Shown here: positions 34,084-46,809 of the stretch, in pieces
Position numbering within the stretch: the first letter of the stretch is position 1
Layout: each line of letters opens with the position of its first letter
NCBI GenBank assembly: GCA_033239005.1
Contig: BSQZ01000018.1
Coordinates: forward strand, 1,089,536-1,153,535
DNA length: 64,000 nt
DNA from: Lamellibrachia satsuma
Lineage: Eukaryota; Annelida; Polychaeta; Sabellida; Siboglinidae
Reading direction: 5' to 3'
Made by a program: the position numbers and the translations under genes
The notes under the pieces: model-generated
What the model was told of the DNA's origin: nothing
Databases searched by the model: none
Seen by the model: the letters and a program-made list of their open reading frames with translations, nothing else

Positions 34084-36295
34084 GTAAGAATGTTAGATTT
34101 CTGCCTCTCCATATTATGTTCATCCTCAAAATTCCCTTCATAAGAGGTGAACTGACCGGTGCACCATCCATACTTTTTTATTTAATTCATTTAAAAACAG
34201 ACTTGACAAAGAAACTGACACCAGTAGTTTGTTGTTGAGTTGTTGAGTAAAACACTTTCCTTAGGGTTCACAATTGTCAACATTTACCTGTTCGTGCTAA
34301 GTGTATTAAGTGAAGGGGAGGTCAAGACCAGCATACTCATTTTTTTATGTTGATCACATGCAAAATATGACCATCATTGTATCTTGCTTGTTTGTTTTAA
34401 ATTGCACAACCATTCAGCATGTGACACCGTAATAAGGTTTGACATATGAAAAATTCACAACTTCGTAGAAAACTATAATCATGAAATCAAACTATGTGCG
34501 CATCAGTCTGCACATTGTAGTCGTAACTTGAAATCAACACAAAAGTTATACTGTCAACTGTGTCCTTTATGTCAAAAAAGTATAATTTAAATGTGATACT
34601 AACAATTAATAATAATACGCGTTCTGACAAACAACGTGTGTTGTAAATTCATTGTAGAAAATTTAGTTCGCAACTCGTGTGATTTTAAGATATCATATTC
34701 TGATTTTTGCCCGGCACTTCATTAATTTTTTCGATGTATATATAGTTGCACCTTGTTATTGCGGCCCCTTATTACGCAGATTCAGATATAAGGCAGTCGG
34801 TTGGTCATAGACCCCGATTTTCTGCCGCCAGGGGGAAATGCCAAATTCACCTGCTTAAACCTACTTAGAATAGCTTTGACAATTCTTAAGAAACCTTAGG
34901 TGAACATAGTCAATGAACCTGTTTGTTTTGTGCTGCCGCGAACATCAATCTCTGTCGCTGGCTTTGGCAGTTTATAAATTGCAATCAAGATTCACAAATA
35001 CGCCTCGCATAAGAATCAGATAAACAGTGCAATTTAGTATGCAATACCAATATAACACTAGGGTTATTCAGTTCAAGATTCAACAGGGTGTGGCATTTTA
35101 AATTAATACACGTCGATGCTATTTGACTCGTTTAATAAATAGTATAAGACAGTGCTGCAAGCACACAGTGTCTTCGACAGCGTTCTTGGACTTGGTGCTG
35201 TGGGCAGCGATCGCTTTTGTTTAGTAACTCCCTGGTGGCAGATATGGAAACACCTGATGCACCTTGCATACAGCGTGGTAAATAAATCTCGTGTCATGAC
35301 CAGAGCACAGTATTTTGGTAGTGATGTTGCTATGTCAGATATTTCAAAAGTGTGCTCAGGAACACCCAGCATTTTCTTACTTTTGTATAGAGATAAGTAA
35401 TAGATGAACATCAGCAAAGTTTTATTGATGTTACATTACTCCTTGTTGGTCAGATATAGAATGTTGTCGAAATTGAGTTAAAATTAGGTTTTTGCGTAAC
35501 TTTATATAGTACATAAAATAATTAATTTAACCATTTTTGTTCTGCGAGTTCGACATATGCTTTATATAATATGAACATATCAAATTGCAATATTCCAGCA
35601 AGTTTTATTTTTGAATAATCAGTATTTTGCTAATTAGTTTTAATCAGTATTTTGCTAATTAGTTTTAATCAGTATTTTGCTGGTGACGTAAATGTTACTA
35701 CATCAGATATTAAACAAATTTGCACGGCACCCCCCCAACTTATTTTTTGGTCTAATGGATTTCAAACAACTTTAAACATTTTAATTACTTTTATTTCAGG
35801 GTAATCAGCCACCTTAATATAATTATAGGAGACAAATGTTTTTAAACAATTCTGATGTTTATTTTTGTATGTTATATATATGGTCTATTCCCACGAAATA
35901 TTGATACATCACATGTTCAACAATGTTTAACAAAATATTGTCATATCATTTCCATGTTTCATTATCATAAAATATACGTGATGCGGCCTACATATGCCGA
36001 TCACCATGTCCAACTATGTTCCTAACAGTACGTTGATGAAGTTTTTTTTACCTTACAAATTCCAGATATTATTCTACTCAATACCCCGTAGGTGTTAAAA
36101 CAATACTAGCAATATCTAATCATAATATAGATATACTTGTTGCTCCTATATGAACATGTGAAAGACTTTGTTTTAACAATTGTCTGTACTTTCAATCTTA
36201 AAAATGGTTATCAGCCTTGTTTTTTCTAATTATAAATTTAAGACATTACTTGTTCACAATGCTTGAATGATGAAACTTGCAAAAAAATATTGCAA
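34084..36295 (+). other. Intron 7, first part
   Basis: No gene recognised apart from repeat Y. The 104-codon antisense frame at 35103-35417 has no family signature. Confidence 0.4.
35460..35700 (+). repeat. Dispersed repeat Y, copy 1, with 25-bp triplication
   Basis: Resembles 61585-61790 in the same orientation: shared ACATAAAATAATT, ATGCTTTATATAATATGA, CATATCA-ATTGCAA, GCAAGTTTTAT, CAGTATTTTGCTGGTGA. In this copy the CAGTATTTTGCTAATTAGTTTTAAT unit is tandemly triplicated at 35619-35690. Confidence 0.75.
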
Positions 36296-36296
36296 C

Positions 36297-38550
36297 AGTG
36301 TATTTACGCAATGCAACAACACCAAAACCAGATTGAAAATGGCCAGACTTTCTGTCTGACATTTATTACCTACCATATTTGGTAGAAATTAAACATTCAT
36401 ATACAGCTGCACAACCAAATGTGGGCCATCCTGGGTCTCCGGACATTGTCCCATCTACTTAAAACATCACATTCTAGAACTGGCCCACATTACGGGTATG
36501 AACAAAAAAACATACTAAACTTAATGACCTACACAGCAACTCTACTTGTTAACAAATATGTCCACATTTCTGTACAAGACACATGGTGTAATAATTAACA
36601 TTAAATTTGCTAACACTACAAAAAAATTGACATGTGACTCAGATAGGTGGAGCCACTACGCCACCATGGGAAAATGTCACAAAGTGCTGCTGTATCATGA
36701 ACAATGCTTCATAAAGAGTATCTTTTACCTGACAGTACCACATTAAACATTTAAAGACACAATATCATACGCCTTTTCCTTCGAACCGATGGAAGGTGTT
36801 TTGTTGCCTCATTGTTCAAACTGCATGTCCCGTCAACTGCTCGGAGTGCGGGACAGATGGCTGTCTTGCTTAACACTGATTATTATCCAGCCCTGTATTA
36901 CTACGCAGAAGCTGCAGGGTTAATCTGCATACTGGACTATGACATGGTGCAAAGTCCATCTCCCTCTAAGCCAATCACAAAGAATCATTATATCTGGGTG
37001 TTGTTACCTCTCGTAAAGATTAGTATGCAATCTAACTGCATTCGACATCTTCCAACTTCCTATTTCATCAACGATGTACAATCGCATTTAAACTAAGCAT
37101 TGAGAATAAGGAAGAAAGGTGGGGAGGAGGGCGGATTTCGAGAGACAAATTTTAGTCACAACTTCGCAATACAGAGACTGAATCAGGAGTGAAAGATTCA
37201 AGCTACTGGCTCTGGTTTGAACTGGTTTCCGCTAAGCCGTGATTGGCTGGCTAGCGCGGAGTAATACAATTTATTTGGCCAAATAGTTCCGGTGTAGTCT
37301 CGGACACCCAGGGCAAGTTTAACGACGACCTGTCTTGGTTATCTCATAAAAATTGTTATGCACCTGGTGAGTTGCATAAATTCATTTATGCAATAACCAA
37401 CACAAGTCTGATGTAGCAGTGAATTGAAACAGGCCAAATAAATGACGTTTTTTATTGCAAAGTGGACTGCTTATCACACAGCCACTTTGGGAAGAACATT
37501 AACAGGAATGTGAGCTCCTCAAAGCAAACCAGACAGGAACTGAACACATGTACAGCCCCGTCCGGCAAGTTTCTCAGAGCCCACATTCCTACAAGCATGA
37601 CAACAACAGTGTATTTACACAATGCAACAACACCAAAACCAGATTGAAAATGGCCAGACTTTCTGTCTGACATTTATTACCTACCGTATCCCTGTGATTT
37701 CATGTGACTTTATTTACTACATTCGTTTCAACACCAGCCAACACGTCAACGTGAAATGGTGAAAGCACAAACATAAGATAAGAAAGAACAGTTTTAGGGT
37801 AAGAACAAAAAAACATACTAAACTTAATAACCTATATAACAACTCTACCTGTTAACAAATATGTCCACATTTCTGTACAAGACACATGGTGTAATAATTA
37901 ACATTAAATTTGCTAACACTACAAAACAATTGACATGTGACTCAGATAGGTGGAGCCACTACGCCACCATGGAAAAATGTCACAAAGTGCTGCTGTATCA
38001 TGAACAATGCTTCATAAAGAGTATCTTTTACCTGACAGTCCCACATTAAACATTTAAAGACACAATATCATACGCCTTTTCCTTCGAACCGATGGAAGGT
38101 GTTTTGTTGCCTCATTGTTCAAACTGCATGTCCCGTCAACTGCTCGGAGTGCGGGACAAATGGCTGTCTTGCTTAACACTGATTATTATCCAGCCCTGTA
38201 TTACTACGCAGAAGCTGCAGGGTTAATCTGCATACTGGACTATGACCTGGTGCAAAGTCCATCTCCCTCTAAGCCAATCACAAAGAATCATTATATCTGG
38301 GTGTTGTTACCTCTCGTAAAGATTAGTATGCAATCTAACTGCATTCATCCATTTACGCAATGCAACAACACCAAGACCGGGTAGATTGAAAATGGCCAGA
38401 CTTTCTGTCTGACATTTATTACCTACCGTATCCCTGTGATTTCATGTGACTTTATTTACTACATTCGTTTCAACACCAGCCAACACGTCAACGTGAAATG
38501 GTGAAAGCACAAACATAAGATAAGAAAGAACAGTTTTAGAGTAGAGATGA
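36297..38550. repeat. Segmental tandem repeat of about 740 bp (2.3 copies)
   Basis: 36299-37045 and 37610-38345 are near-identical over long stretches (e.g. AACAAATATGTCCACATTTC, AACCGATGGAAGGTGTTTTG). A third partial copy begins at 38348 (GCAATGCAACAACACC, then GGCCAGACTTTCTGTCTGAC) and runs into the MYB-like exon. Copy 1 differs at 36370-36496, and 37046-37609 is unique. Confidence 0.88.
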
Positions 38551-38612
38551 AACAGCAACTCACCATCAACATACACTATTGGGTGCGGAGTGCCACACCA
38601 AAACACATTTAC

Positions 38613-38765
38613 CTTGGCAGAGATCTCACACCAAACTTCCTTTTTCTTCTTATTAATTATAGAACTTTGAAGTTTACTCATAATAACAATTTTTTCATTG
38701 GTGATTCCTTCAACCAGACATAGGATTTCGTCCTCTCGGAAGTTAGGCTTCCTTTTATCCCACCA
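38613..38765 (-). pseudogene. Myb/SANT-like exon of a PIF/Harbinger-type element
   Basis: On the - strand KRKPNFREDEILCLVEGITN, then NEKIVIMSKLQSSIINKKKK and EVWCEISAK, ending at a clean donor AAGgtaaat. This is the start of the Myb/SANT-like DNA-binding domain of Harbinger MYB-like proteins and NAIF1 relatives. Further exons or a Harbinger nuclease were not found nearby, so it is taken as a relic. The frame's upstream Met (38852) is not trusted. Confidence 0.65.
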
Positions 38766-38999
38766 TGCACAGCTCCTTCGACGACGTGCGCAGTGCAATG
38801 GAATGTGCCGGGAATTCCTTCTGGTCTGGACTAGCAAGCCTAGTCTATACACTAACTAGTCTGAGACTGTCGGTGCGCTATGTCCGGTTCATGCATCGCG
38901 ACTAAATGTATCGCTAGTCTATAGCTTAGTCCGGACATGGGGCTTAGTCTGGGACTACACTACGCCCAGTCCATGCATACAGCCCCTGGCAACTGTTAA

Positions 39000-39605
39000 G
39001 CAGTTCATCCATTATTGTTTCCTTTAAGATTGTATAAACTGCACTCTTGCTGCCCTTGGTCGGTGTTTCGATGCTGTTCAATACACCATCCCTATAATAG
39101 CAATCCACATTTCATCACTGACATTTCTTTCTGGCATTTACAAATGTCACAAAGAATTGATACTCGTCTTTGTTGTGCACCTGTATTAGTCAAATGTACC
39201 TCTGACCCTCATAAACAGCTGCGACATAGTCTCCCAATTCCATGTTGCTGCCATGTCTCTTGTCTACCCTGTCATTTGCGTACACCATCCTGTTGTTTAT
39301 GTACTCCTTTGTCACTCCTATTCCATCCAATCTCTCTCACACCCTGCTTGTTGTCTTCAACATTTTGTGTCTTGTAGACCAGTGGTCATCCATTTTCATA
39401 ACTGCTGGTTTTATGTCACAATATTTCCTTGGCAGTGCAGGTTCCTTGCATGGTACAAGGGCTTGCAACTTCATCAGGCCTTTGATGGGCATCATGTTCC
39501 AAACAGACATTCTCTCCTGGCTGGCTTCAATCTCTGCTGACATAGCATGGACAAATGAATCCTTGGAACATCCTTTGGAAAAGGCCCAATCTGTACAATC
39601 AGATG
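39000..39605 (-). pseudogene. Antisense coding relic, family not recognised
   Basis: The - strand from 39605 reads almost continuously: CTDWAFSKGCSKDSFVHAMS, IEASQERMSVWNMMPIKGLM, ALVPCKEPALPRKYCDIKPA, then beyond a stop INNRMVYANDRVDKRHGSNM and YVAAVYEGQRYI, with two or three more stops before 39000. It has the look of a decayed transposon protein. I cannot name the family. Confidence 0.5.
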
Positions 39606-39639
39606 TTTAAATCAGATGAAATGTGACTGTTTTCATCTA

Positions 39640-39806
39640 CTGGTGGTCATGGTGTTGAGCATATGTTAATGCCTGGCTGGGAGATGGTGACCTGTGAATT
39701 AACAGCCTACGGGGCCCGAGCCCATAAAGTCAGGTGAACAGCACACCTAGTCAGGTGATGTATCTGGTAGGGCCTAGCATTATTTCCTGGTTACCATGAC
39801 CACCAG
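39640..39806. repeat. Small foldback element
   Basis: CTGGTGGTCATGG at 39640-39652 and its exact complement at 39794-39806 enclose 141 bases, forming a possible hairpin or tiny MITE. No target duplication is clear. Confidence 0.4.
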
Positions 39807-39911
39807 ATAAGTCATGTTTTTATTAAACAAATTTCATTATTTAGTTGTATATATCCTTGTTTTTTCATCTTTTGTTGCTATCAGCCCCTGAATTTCGGTA
39901 AAAAAAATTTT

Positions 39912-40013
39912 TTGGGTAATTGAACAACTGGAAGTAAATATATAATGAATAATTAATAAACAACATAAATATAGTAAAAAGTAAATATATAATGAATAAT
40001 TAATAAACAAAAC
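39912..40013. repeat. Two-copy direct repeat
   Basis: AGTAAATATATAATGAATAA followed by TTAATAAACAA occurs twice, about 51 bases apart, just before the minisatellite. Confidence 0.8.
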
Positions 40014-40054
40014 GTATGTGGCATGTGAAATTCATATGACTATCCCTCTGCCAT

Positions 40055-41140
40055 GCATATCCAGAATTCCCCTATCTTACGTATCCAGAATCCCCCTGCC
40101 TTACATATTCAAAATCCCCCTGCCTTACATATCCAGAATCCCTCTGCCTTACGTATCCAGAATCCCCCTGCCTTACATATTCAAAATCCCCCTGCCTTAC
40201 ATATCCAAAATCCCCCTGCCTTACATATCCAAAATCCCCCTGCCTTACATATCCAGAATCCCTCTGCCTTACATATCCAGAATCCCTCTGCCTTACATAT
40301 CCAGAATCCCTCTGCCTTACATATCCAGAATCCCCCTGCCTTACATATCCAAAATCCCTCTGCCTTACATATCCAGAATCCCCCTGCCTTACATATCCAG
40401 AATCCCTCTGCCTTACATATCCAGAATCCCCCTGCCTTACATATCCAGAATCCCTCTGCCTTACATATCCAGAATCCCTCTGCCTTACATATCCAGAATC
40501 CCTCTGCCTTACATATCCAGAATCCCTCTGCCTTACATATCCAGAATCCCTCTGCCTTACCTATCCAGAATCCCCCAGCCTTACGTATCCAAAATCCCCC
40601 TGATTTTCTTATCTAGGATCCCCCTGCCTTATTGAGAATCCCTCTGCCTTACATATATCCAGAATCCCTCTGCCTTACATATCCAAAATCCCCTTGCCTT
40701 ACACATCAAGAATCCCCCTGCCTTACACATCCAGAATCCCTCTGCCTTACATATCCAGAATCCCTCTGCCTTACGTATCCAAAATCCCCCTACCTTACAT
40801 ATCCAGAATCCCCCTGCCTTACGTATCCAGAATCCCTCTGCCTTATGTATCCAAAATCCCCCTGCCTTACATATCCAGAATCCCCCTGCCTTACGTATCC
40901 AGAATCCCTCTGCCTTATGTATCCAAAATCCCCCTGCCTTACATATCCAGAATCCCCCTGCCTTACGTATCCAAAATCCCCCTGCTTTACTTATCCAGGA
41001 TCCCCCTGCCTTATTGAGAATCCCTCTGCCTTACATATCCAGAATCCCTCTGCCTTATATATCCAGAATCCCTCTGCCTTACGTATCCAGAATCCCTGTG
41101 CCTTACATATCCAGAATCCCTCTGCCTTACATTTCCCCGT
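40055..41140. repeat. 24-bp minisatellite, about 45 copies
   Basis: Unit AATCCCTCTGCCTTACATAT-CCAG with C/T, A/G variants at fixed places; a few units are irregular (near 40610-40660 and 41010-41030). Because 24 is divisible by three it is open in several + frames (e.g. SRIPLPYI units), but nothing marks it as coding. A stray unit lies at 41685-41703. Confidence 0.97.
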
Positions 41141-41204
41141 TCAGGGCAGCAGTTAATTTATGACAAATAACTTCTCCAATTATCTATTTTTAGCTTGGAA
41201 ACAT

Positions 41205-41430
41205 TGTTTGCCTCTTCAAGTGCACATATGTTAAGTTTCAGAAGTGCAAATGCAGGAGATTGACACATAAATCAGATGATTTTCGGGGTATTGGAGAATC
41301 GTGCGTAAATAAGAAAATCAGTGTGTAAATCAGAGTATTTCACCTCCTCGCCACTCACAAAAATGACCACCAGATCAGCTTTAGTTCCCAATACATTGCA
41401 CGTGTACTATTAAATGGTACACTTGCATGT
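41205..41430 (+). repeat. Dispersed repeat X, copy 2
   Basis: Inverted relative to copy 1 at 14190-14420, same order of shared words, directly downstream of the minisatellite. Confidence 0.7.
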
Positions 41431-41739
41431 TGCATTTTGGTAGTAGATAAATTCTTTGTAGACTAATAAAATAACAAGATTACTATACTCTGATGGTCTA
41501 TAGGTATAAAACAGTTTGTTTACACTCCTGTAATGTTTTACAGTAAATGTACAATAATATACAGCATTAATACCAGTTATTTCAGTTATCAACTACTGCT
41601 ATTTCACACCAGTTATGTATATTTACATGGTTTTATATACCCCACAGTAAACTGTGAAAAGACTGATCTGCCTAATGAATAAATCCCTCTGCCTTACGAA
41701 TCCCGCTCTGAAGGAAGTGTGTCCACAAATGTAAGTCTT

Positions 41740-43010
41740 GCTGAAGGTACCTTACCAACCTCATCAGTCACCCAACCAAAATCATGCTACGAGTCATCTT
41801 GAATTTACTCAAAGGAATAGCAGAAGAAATACTGGCTGAAGAACAGACTGGATTTAGGGCCGGAAAAAGCAACACTGAGCAGATCTTCAATGTAAGATTG
41901 ATCATAGAAAACACCTGATCCACAATTCCGTCGACTTTAAGAAGGCTTTTGGCCTATCTAGCAAGTCATGAGAAACTACAACTTTGACAAAGATCTGACA
42001 CAAGTCATACAGGCACTGTGTGCCAACTCAAACAGTGCTGTCCTTCTAAACAACCAACTTGGAGAACTTTTCAGAACAACTGTAGGAGTTTGTCAGGAGT
42101 GCGCACTCTTGCCTGTTCTCTTCAACATATTCCCCGAGAACATCATGCAGGAAACCCTCCAAGACTTTAACACCACCATGTCTATTGGTATAAGGCCAAT
42201 TTGTAATCTTCATTTTGTGGATGATATTGACCTCATGGGAGGCAGCGATAATGAACTTCAAGACCTCACTACCAGACTGGAAGAAAAAGCAAGAGCTTAT
42301 GGGATGGAAATCAGCTCAGAGAAAAGCAAAATACTTGTTAACTTTACCAACCAGAACACTCCCATTAACATCATGATGAACAGTCAGAACCTTGAGGATG
42401 TAGACTCTTTCAAAAACTTGGGTCCACCTTAAGCAAAGATGGCAACAAAGGAAATCAAAATAAGGATTGCAGTGGCCATGTTTGACTATGAAGAACTCAA
42501 CACCATCTGGAAGAGCAGAAACATCAGCCTCAAAACGAAGCTCAAGCTCTACAGAGCACTCAATGTATCCATCCTCCTATGGGGATGCGAGAGCTGGACT
42601 CTGACAGCAGAAACAGAGAGATGTGTACAAACATTTGAAACAAAATGCTTTAGGAGACTCCTCCACATTTCTTATGCCGAACACAAGACAAATGAATATG
42701 TGAGACAAAAAGTGGACTCCCTTGCCGGAAAGCAAGAGCCCTTGTTGGCAACAGTGAAACAACGCAAGCTCTCATGGTTTGGCTACATCACTTGACACAA
42801 CACCATTGCAAAAACCATCCTGCAGGGTACCCTGGAGGGCAAGAGACAATGGGGCTGCCCGAGAAAAAACTGACTAGATAACATACAAGAATGGACACAT
42901 GGAAACCTACCGACCCTGCTATGCACAGCAGAGGATGGACAACGCTGGTGAGGACTGTGTATGAATGGCACCCCTGTGACTGTCCCGGTCAAGGGATGAA
43001 GGTAAAGAAA
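41740..43010 (+). pseudogene. RTE/jockey-like LINE relic (reverse transcriptase)
   Basis: Decayed RT on the + strand. LAEEQTGFRAGKSNTEQIFN at about 41830, broken motif A (VDFKKAF-like), VGVCQECALLPVLFNIFPEN, the catalytic box NLHFVDDIDLMGGS (FVDD for YADD/FADD), and KARAYGMEISSEKSKILV in frame 41968-42432. The next frame (42439-42795) has LYRALNVSILLWGCESWTLT and LSWFGYIT; further 3' text LEGKRQWGCPRKN lies at 42830. Several stops and frameshifts; inactive. Confidence 0.8.
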
Positions 43011-43019
43011 GATGACCTT

Positions 43020-43605
43020 ACCCAAAGTACTTATTTATAATGTAGTACTTTTCTATAATCTCCCAAACTATTCTAGTTATGGTTGTTCCTAATGCATTCG
43101 TAATGCAGACATTTTTATTGACCACCTCTGACCTGTCTTTTACTTTTTCATTTTGGTCTAATCATGGAATACACCATAATTTGTTTTCGGTGTATCATAA
43201 TACTATACTTCTTCTTCTACCGGGTACGAGTCAACTCTTTCTCCAAGGTTTATCGACTCGATGTGTGTGCGCACGTGCTAAAGTGCTGTAAGAGAAAAGT
43301 AATAAAATATTTGGAAGAAAGAGAAAAGATGATTGTGGGTGCATACCCCAGTAGTTGATAAAATTGATAGCGTGAAAGATGCAATAGGAATTAATGTGCA
43401 AGCTGGAGATCTTCTGTCTAAAGATCTTCAAACTTGGTGCTGTAGCTGCGTTGGCTGGCAAATTGTTCCAGTTGGCTATTGTACAGGGTAAGAAGCTGTA
43501 CTGGATGAATTACTAAGCAATTAGGGGGAGTTGAAAAGCTTCGGAATGTGTGTGCCGAGATTGTCTTGCAAGAGGTATAAGTTGAGGTCCAAGGCAACTA
43601 TGCCA
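43020..43605 (+). other. Intron 7, no gene seen
   Basis: Short frames only. Confidence 0.35.
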
Positions 43606-43609
43606 TGTC

Positions 43610-46270
43610 TTATAAAACAACAAGTCGGATGTCGGCTCTCCTTTGTTGGCGGCTGTGCCAGTCTAGGTGGTTGAGCACGGTGGTGACACAGACTTCACTG
43701 CCATAGTTGTTGCAGACATAACGTGCTGCCCGTTTTTGGACCATTTCTATTTTGGTTTTGTATGTTTGGGTGTAGAGGTCCCATATGGCAGCAGCATACT
43801 CCAGTTGGGGTTTAACTAAGGTGAAATAAGCACTGGTTTTTAAGTGTTCCTGCCCAACTTGGAGATTTCTTTGTAGGAAAGCTAAGGATACATTTGTTTT
43901 TTGTGACACCATCAATACGGTCATTCCAAGACAGTGTTTTATTTATGACCACACCAAGATATTTCACTTTGTCCTTTACGAGCATGTGGCCGTGAAGAGT
44001 ATATTGTTTGTGTTTGAGGTTATGTGGAGGACACTATATTTTCTGGAGGTTAGAACTCCATTTGCCATGTTTCTTCCAGTGTGGCCAATTTGTCTAGATC
44101 TTGTTGAAAGGCTGTCATGTCAGTACCATTGGATATTGTCATGTAGATAACAGTGTCATCAGCAAAGAGTCAGACAGTTGATTTGAGGCTGTTAGGTAGG
44201 TCATTTATATAGATAAGAAAGAAGATGGGAACAATCACTGAACCTTTGGGGACTCCACTGATAACCGGAATCTGGTCTGAATAAATACCTTCATATGCCA
44301 TATGTTGTTTCCTATCTTTCATGAATTTCTCAACCCAAGTGTTTACTGGGCCAGTGATTCCATATTTCTGAATTAGTCTCTGGTGGGGTATTTTTTTGAA
44401 AGCTTTGGCAAAATCCATAAAGATAACATCAATTTGCATCCCGCGGCTTTGATTGGCCAAGATGTCTTGTGTGAAAGTTAGCAGCTGCATATCGGTTGAG
44501 CGTTTTTTTTTCTAAATCCATGCTGTTTGTCAAAGAGAATATTGCTGGCTTTGAGATGGTTTAGTAGGTGTTTTGTTTAGTAGGTGTTTTGTTTAGTCGG
44601 TGTTTTGTTTAGTAGGTGTTTTGTTTAGTAGGTGTTTTGTTTAGTCGGTGTTTTGTTTAGTAGGTGTTTTGTTTAGTAGGTGTTTTGAGATTGTGTTCCG
44701 TTAGTCTGCTGCACACACACGTGAGTGACACTGGGCGGTAATTTGATAAGCAATATTGTTCTCATTTCTTGAAGGTTGGTGCTATATTTGCTTGTTTCCA
44801 GTAATCTCATGCGTTACCATTTTCAAGGGATTTTGAAAATGTTATTTGTAGATTAGGAGCAACTGCTCTGGCTGTTTCTTTGAGAACCTTGGAGTGAAGC
44901 ATGTCTAGTCCCATAGATTTTTTAGAAGTTTTTGAATGCCTTCTGTGTTGATATTCAATTTGGAAATCGGGGGATATAGGGTACTGAGTCTTCCTGTGGG
45001 AGTGGATTTAAGGGGTTCTTGTTGGTGAACACAGATCTGAACTGTATGGCTGCCTACTATTATGGATTTTCCATAATCATTATGGAAATTTAATGTAGAT
45101 TATGGCATTATGGAAACTGCCGCAGTATTACAGAAATAAAAATATCTGACTACGGAACATAGCATGTGTTATATTCCGGCATATTCCCATTGTGGGTGGT
45201 ACAGTATTCCCAGGCACCTGAATGGGCTAGCGTGTGAAGACTATATCTGTTTGGTAGCAGGGTGAAGTTGGTCTGTCTTTGCTTTCAGTTGTGATCAAAT
45301 TAAATTTCAGATAGTAAAATTCCCATGATTACATAATGTGTTGTAGTTATTAACATTCTATTATAGTAAAGCATATCTTAGCAACCAACAGAATGATACC
45401 TCATTCAGGACTACTTTAAGTTTGTTCCAAAGGTCTTTAGTGATCAGGGTGTCTTGGTTGGTGTTGATATTTTCTCAAGTCATGTTGAGTTTCCTTGCTG
45501 TACCCTCCCAGTTGGCTTTCCTGTAGATGGGCAGTTTACTCCGGGTTTGGGTGTATTTCTTGGGGCTTATATTAATTTCAGTGAAAATTATATTGTGGTT
45601 GGATATCCCTGGTAAGATCTCATTCCTATTGACAAGCATTGGATTGTTCATTACAAAAAGATCTACGACATTGTCTCCTCTGGTGGGTTGGTCAATGACC
45701 TGAGTCAAGCCATGATCGGCTAGAATGTCTAGAAGCAGGTTATGTTGTAGCAGAGAACAGCAAGAGGGCTTCAGTTGAGTCAACATCCACTCCAGGCCTG
45801 GCAGGTTCATATCATCAGCTAGCCATACATGGCTGCTGTCACGAGACAGTTTAGCTAATAACAGTGCAAATGAGTCAAGGCTTAGTTCATATGTAGCATT
45901 AGGCCAATAGTATGCGCCAATATACAGGCTCTTGCAGGATTCGATGTTCAGTTTGATCCAAAGGATCTTACACTCTATTTCTAAGAACAACAACAACAAC
46001 TGTCTCTACCATAAACTGTGAAATTTGGACGGAAAACTTCACGATCCTTGATGTCAGGACTGAGCCAGGACTGTGCCAATAACAATATCTGTATTTGTGC
46101 TCTCCAGGAAGTGATCCATTTCCTCTCTTTTGTTCATTATCGACTGGCAGGTAACATTCAACAGTCGAACAGGTTCCCGTTTACATTTTGACTCGGTGCG
46201 ACATGATCTTGTTTGGGAAGACAATGCTAACAGTGGCCCCGGTGATGAGCACCTGCTGCAGTCCATGTTA
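43610..46270 (-). pseudogene. CR1-like LINE relic, antisense
   Basis: ORF2 in pieces on the - strand. Endonuclease: VRLLNVTCQSIMNKREEMDH (46160-46105), then 45999-45475 with LNIESCKSLYIGAYY, LADDMNLPGLEW, QVIDQPTRGDNVVDLFV and SNHNIIF. RT: QHGF at 44515, IDVIFMDFAKAFKKIPHQ, VISGVPKGSVIVPIFFLIYI (44490-44170) and LFADDTVIYM at 44140-44175. The end is LVKPQLEYAAAIWDLYTQTY (43924-43610). Stops and a minisatellite interrupt it. Confidence 0.83.
44562..44686. repeat. 16-bp minisatellite inside the LINE relic
   Basis: About eight copies of TTTAGTAGGTGTTTTG (one variant CGG for AGG, twice), placed in the RT segment just upstream (on the - strand) of the QHGF motif. A local expansion of LINE sequence. 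Confidence 0.93.
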
Positions 46271-46809
46271 TTTCACAACTCAGAAATTTTACTCAAGCTG
46301 TTGGCAGAGAAGATAGATAGGTTAAGCAAGATAAAATTCATTATCTTTGCCAATTTTGTTTGCAATTTTGACCAGTCATACAATTTGGATTCGTAAGACA
46401 GGTAAAATGGGCCAAAGGAAATACATTCCATGAAATCTGAAATGTTATGCTAGAGCCATAATGCTGGTATCATAGAATGTACGTACACGAACAGTACCTT
46501 AGACAACTCCAAAACACTGTTTTGAAATTTGAATTAGCAGAATCCCATCGATATACATGTGTATTACAAGCTCTGCAACAATTGTTTATTTTTGGTTCTA
46601 CGAGTGCGATCGAAAGACGATTGATCTGTTCTGCACAGACAAATAACTGGACATTCACATCAGTGAAGGAACTAGCAGATTCTACCGCCAAACACATGAA
46701 AAAACATGTATCTATTTCGGATACTGTGCTGCTTACTAGAAATATTGCCCATCTGGACACAAAGTCATTGATTCACCTCGACCCACTGACAAGTAACAGT
46801 AGCCACTGA

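Noticed and set aside
40055..41140. CRISPR array
   Set aside because: Contiguous 24-bp repeats without unique spacers, in an animal genome.
40018..41156. Long Pro/Ile/Leu repeat proteins of 107-205 codons
   Set aside because: 24-bp minisatellite open in several frames at once; unit variation is not biased to third positions in any single frame.
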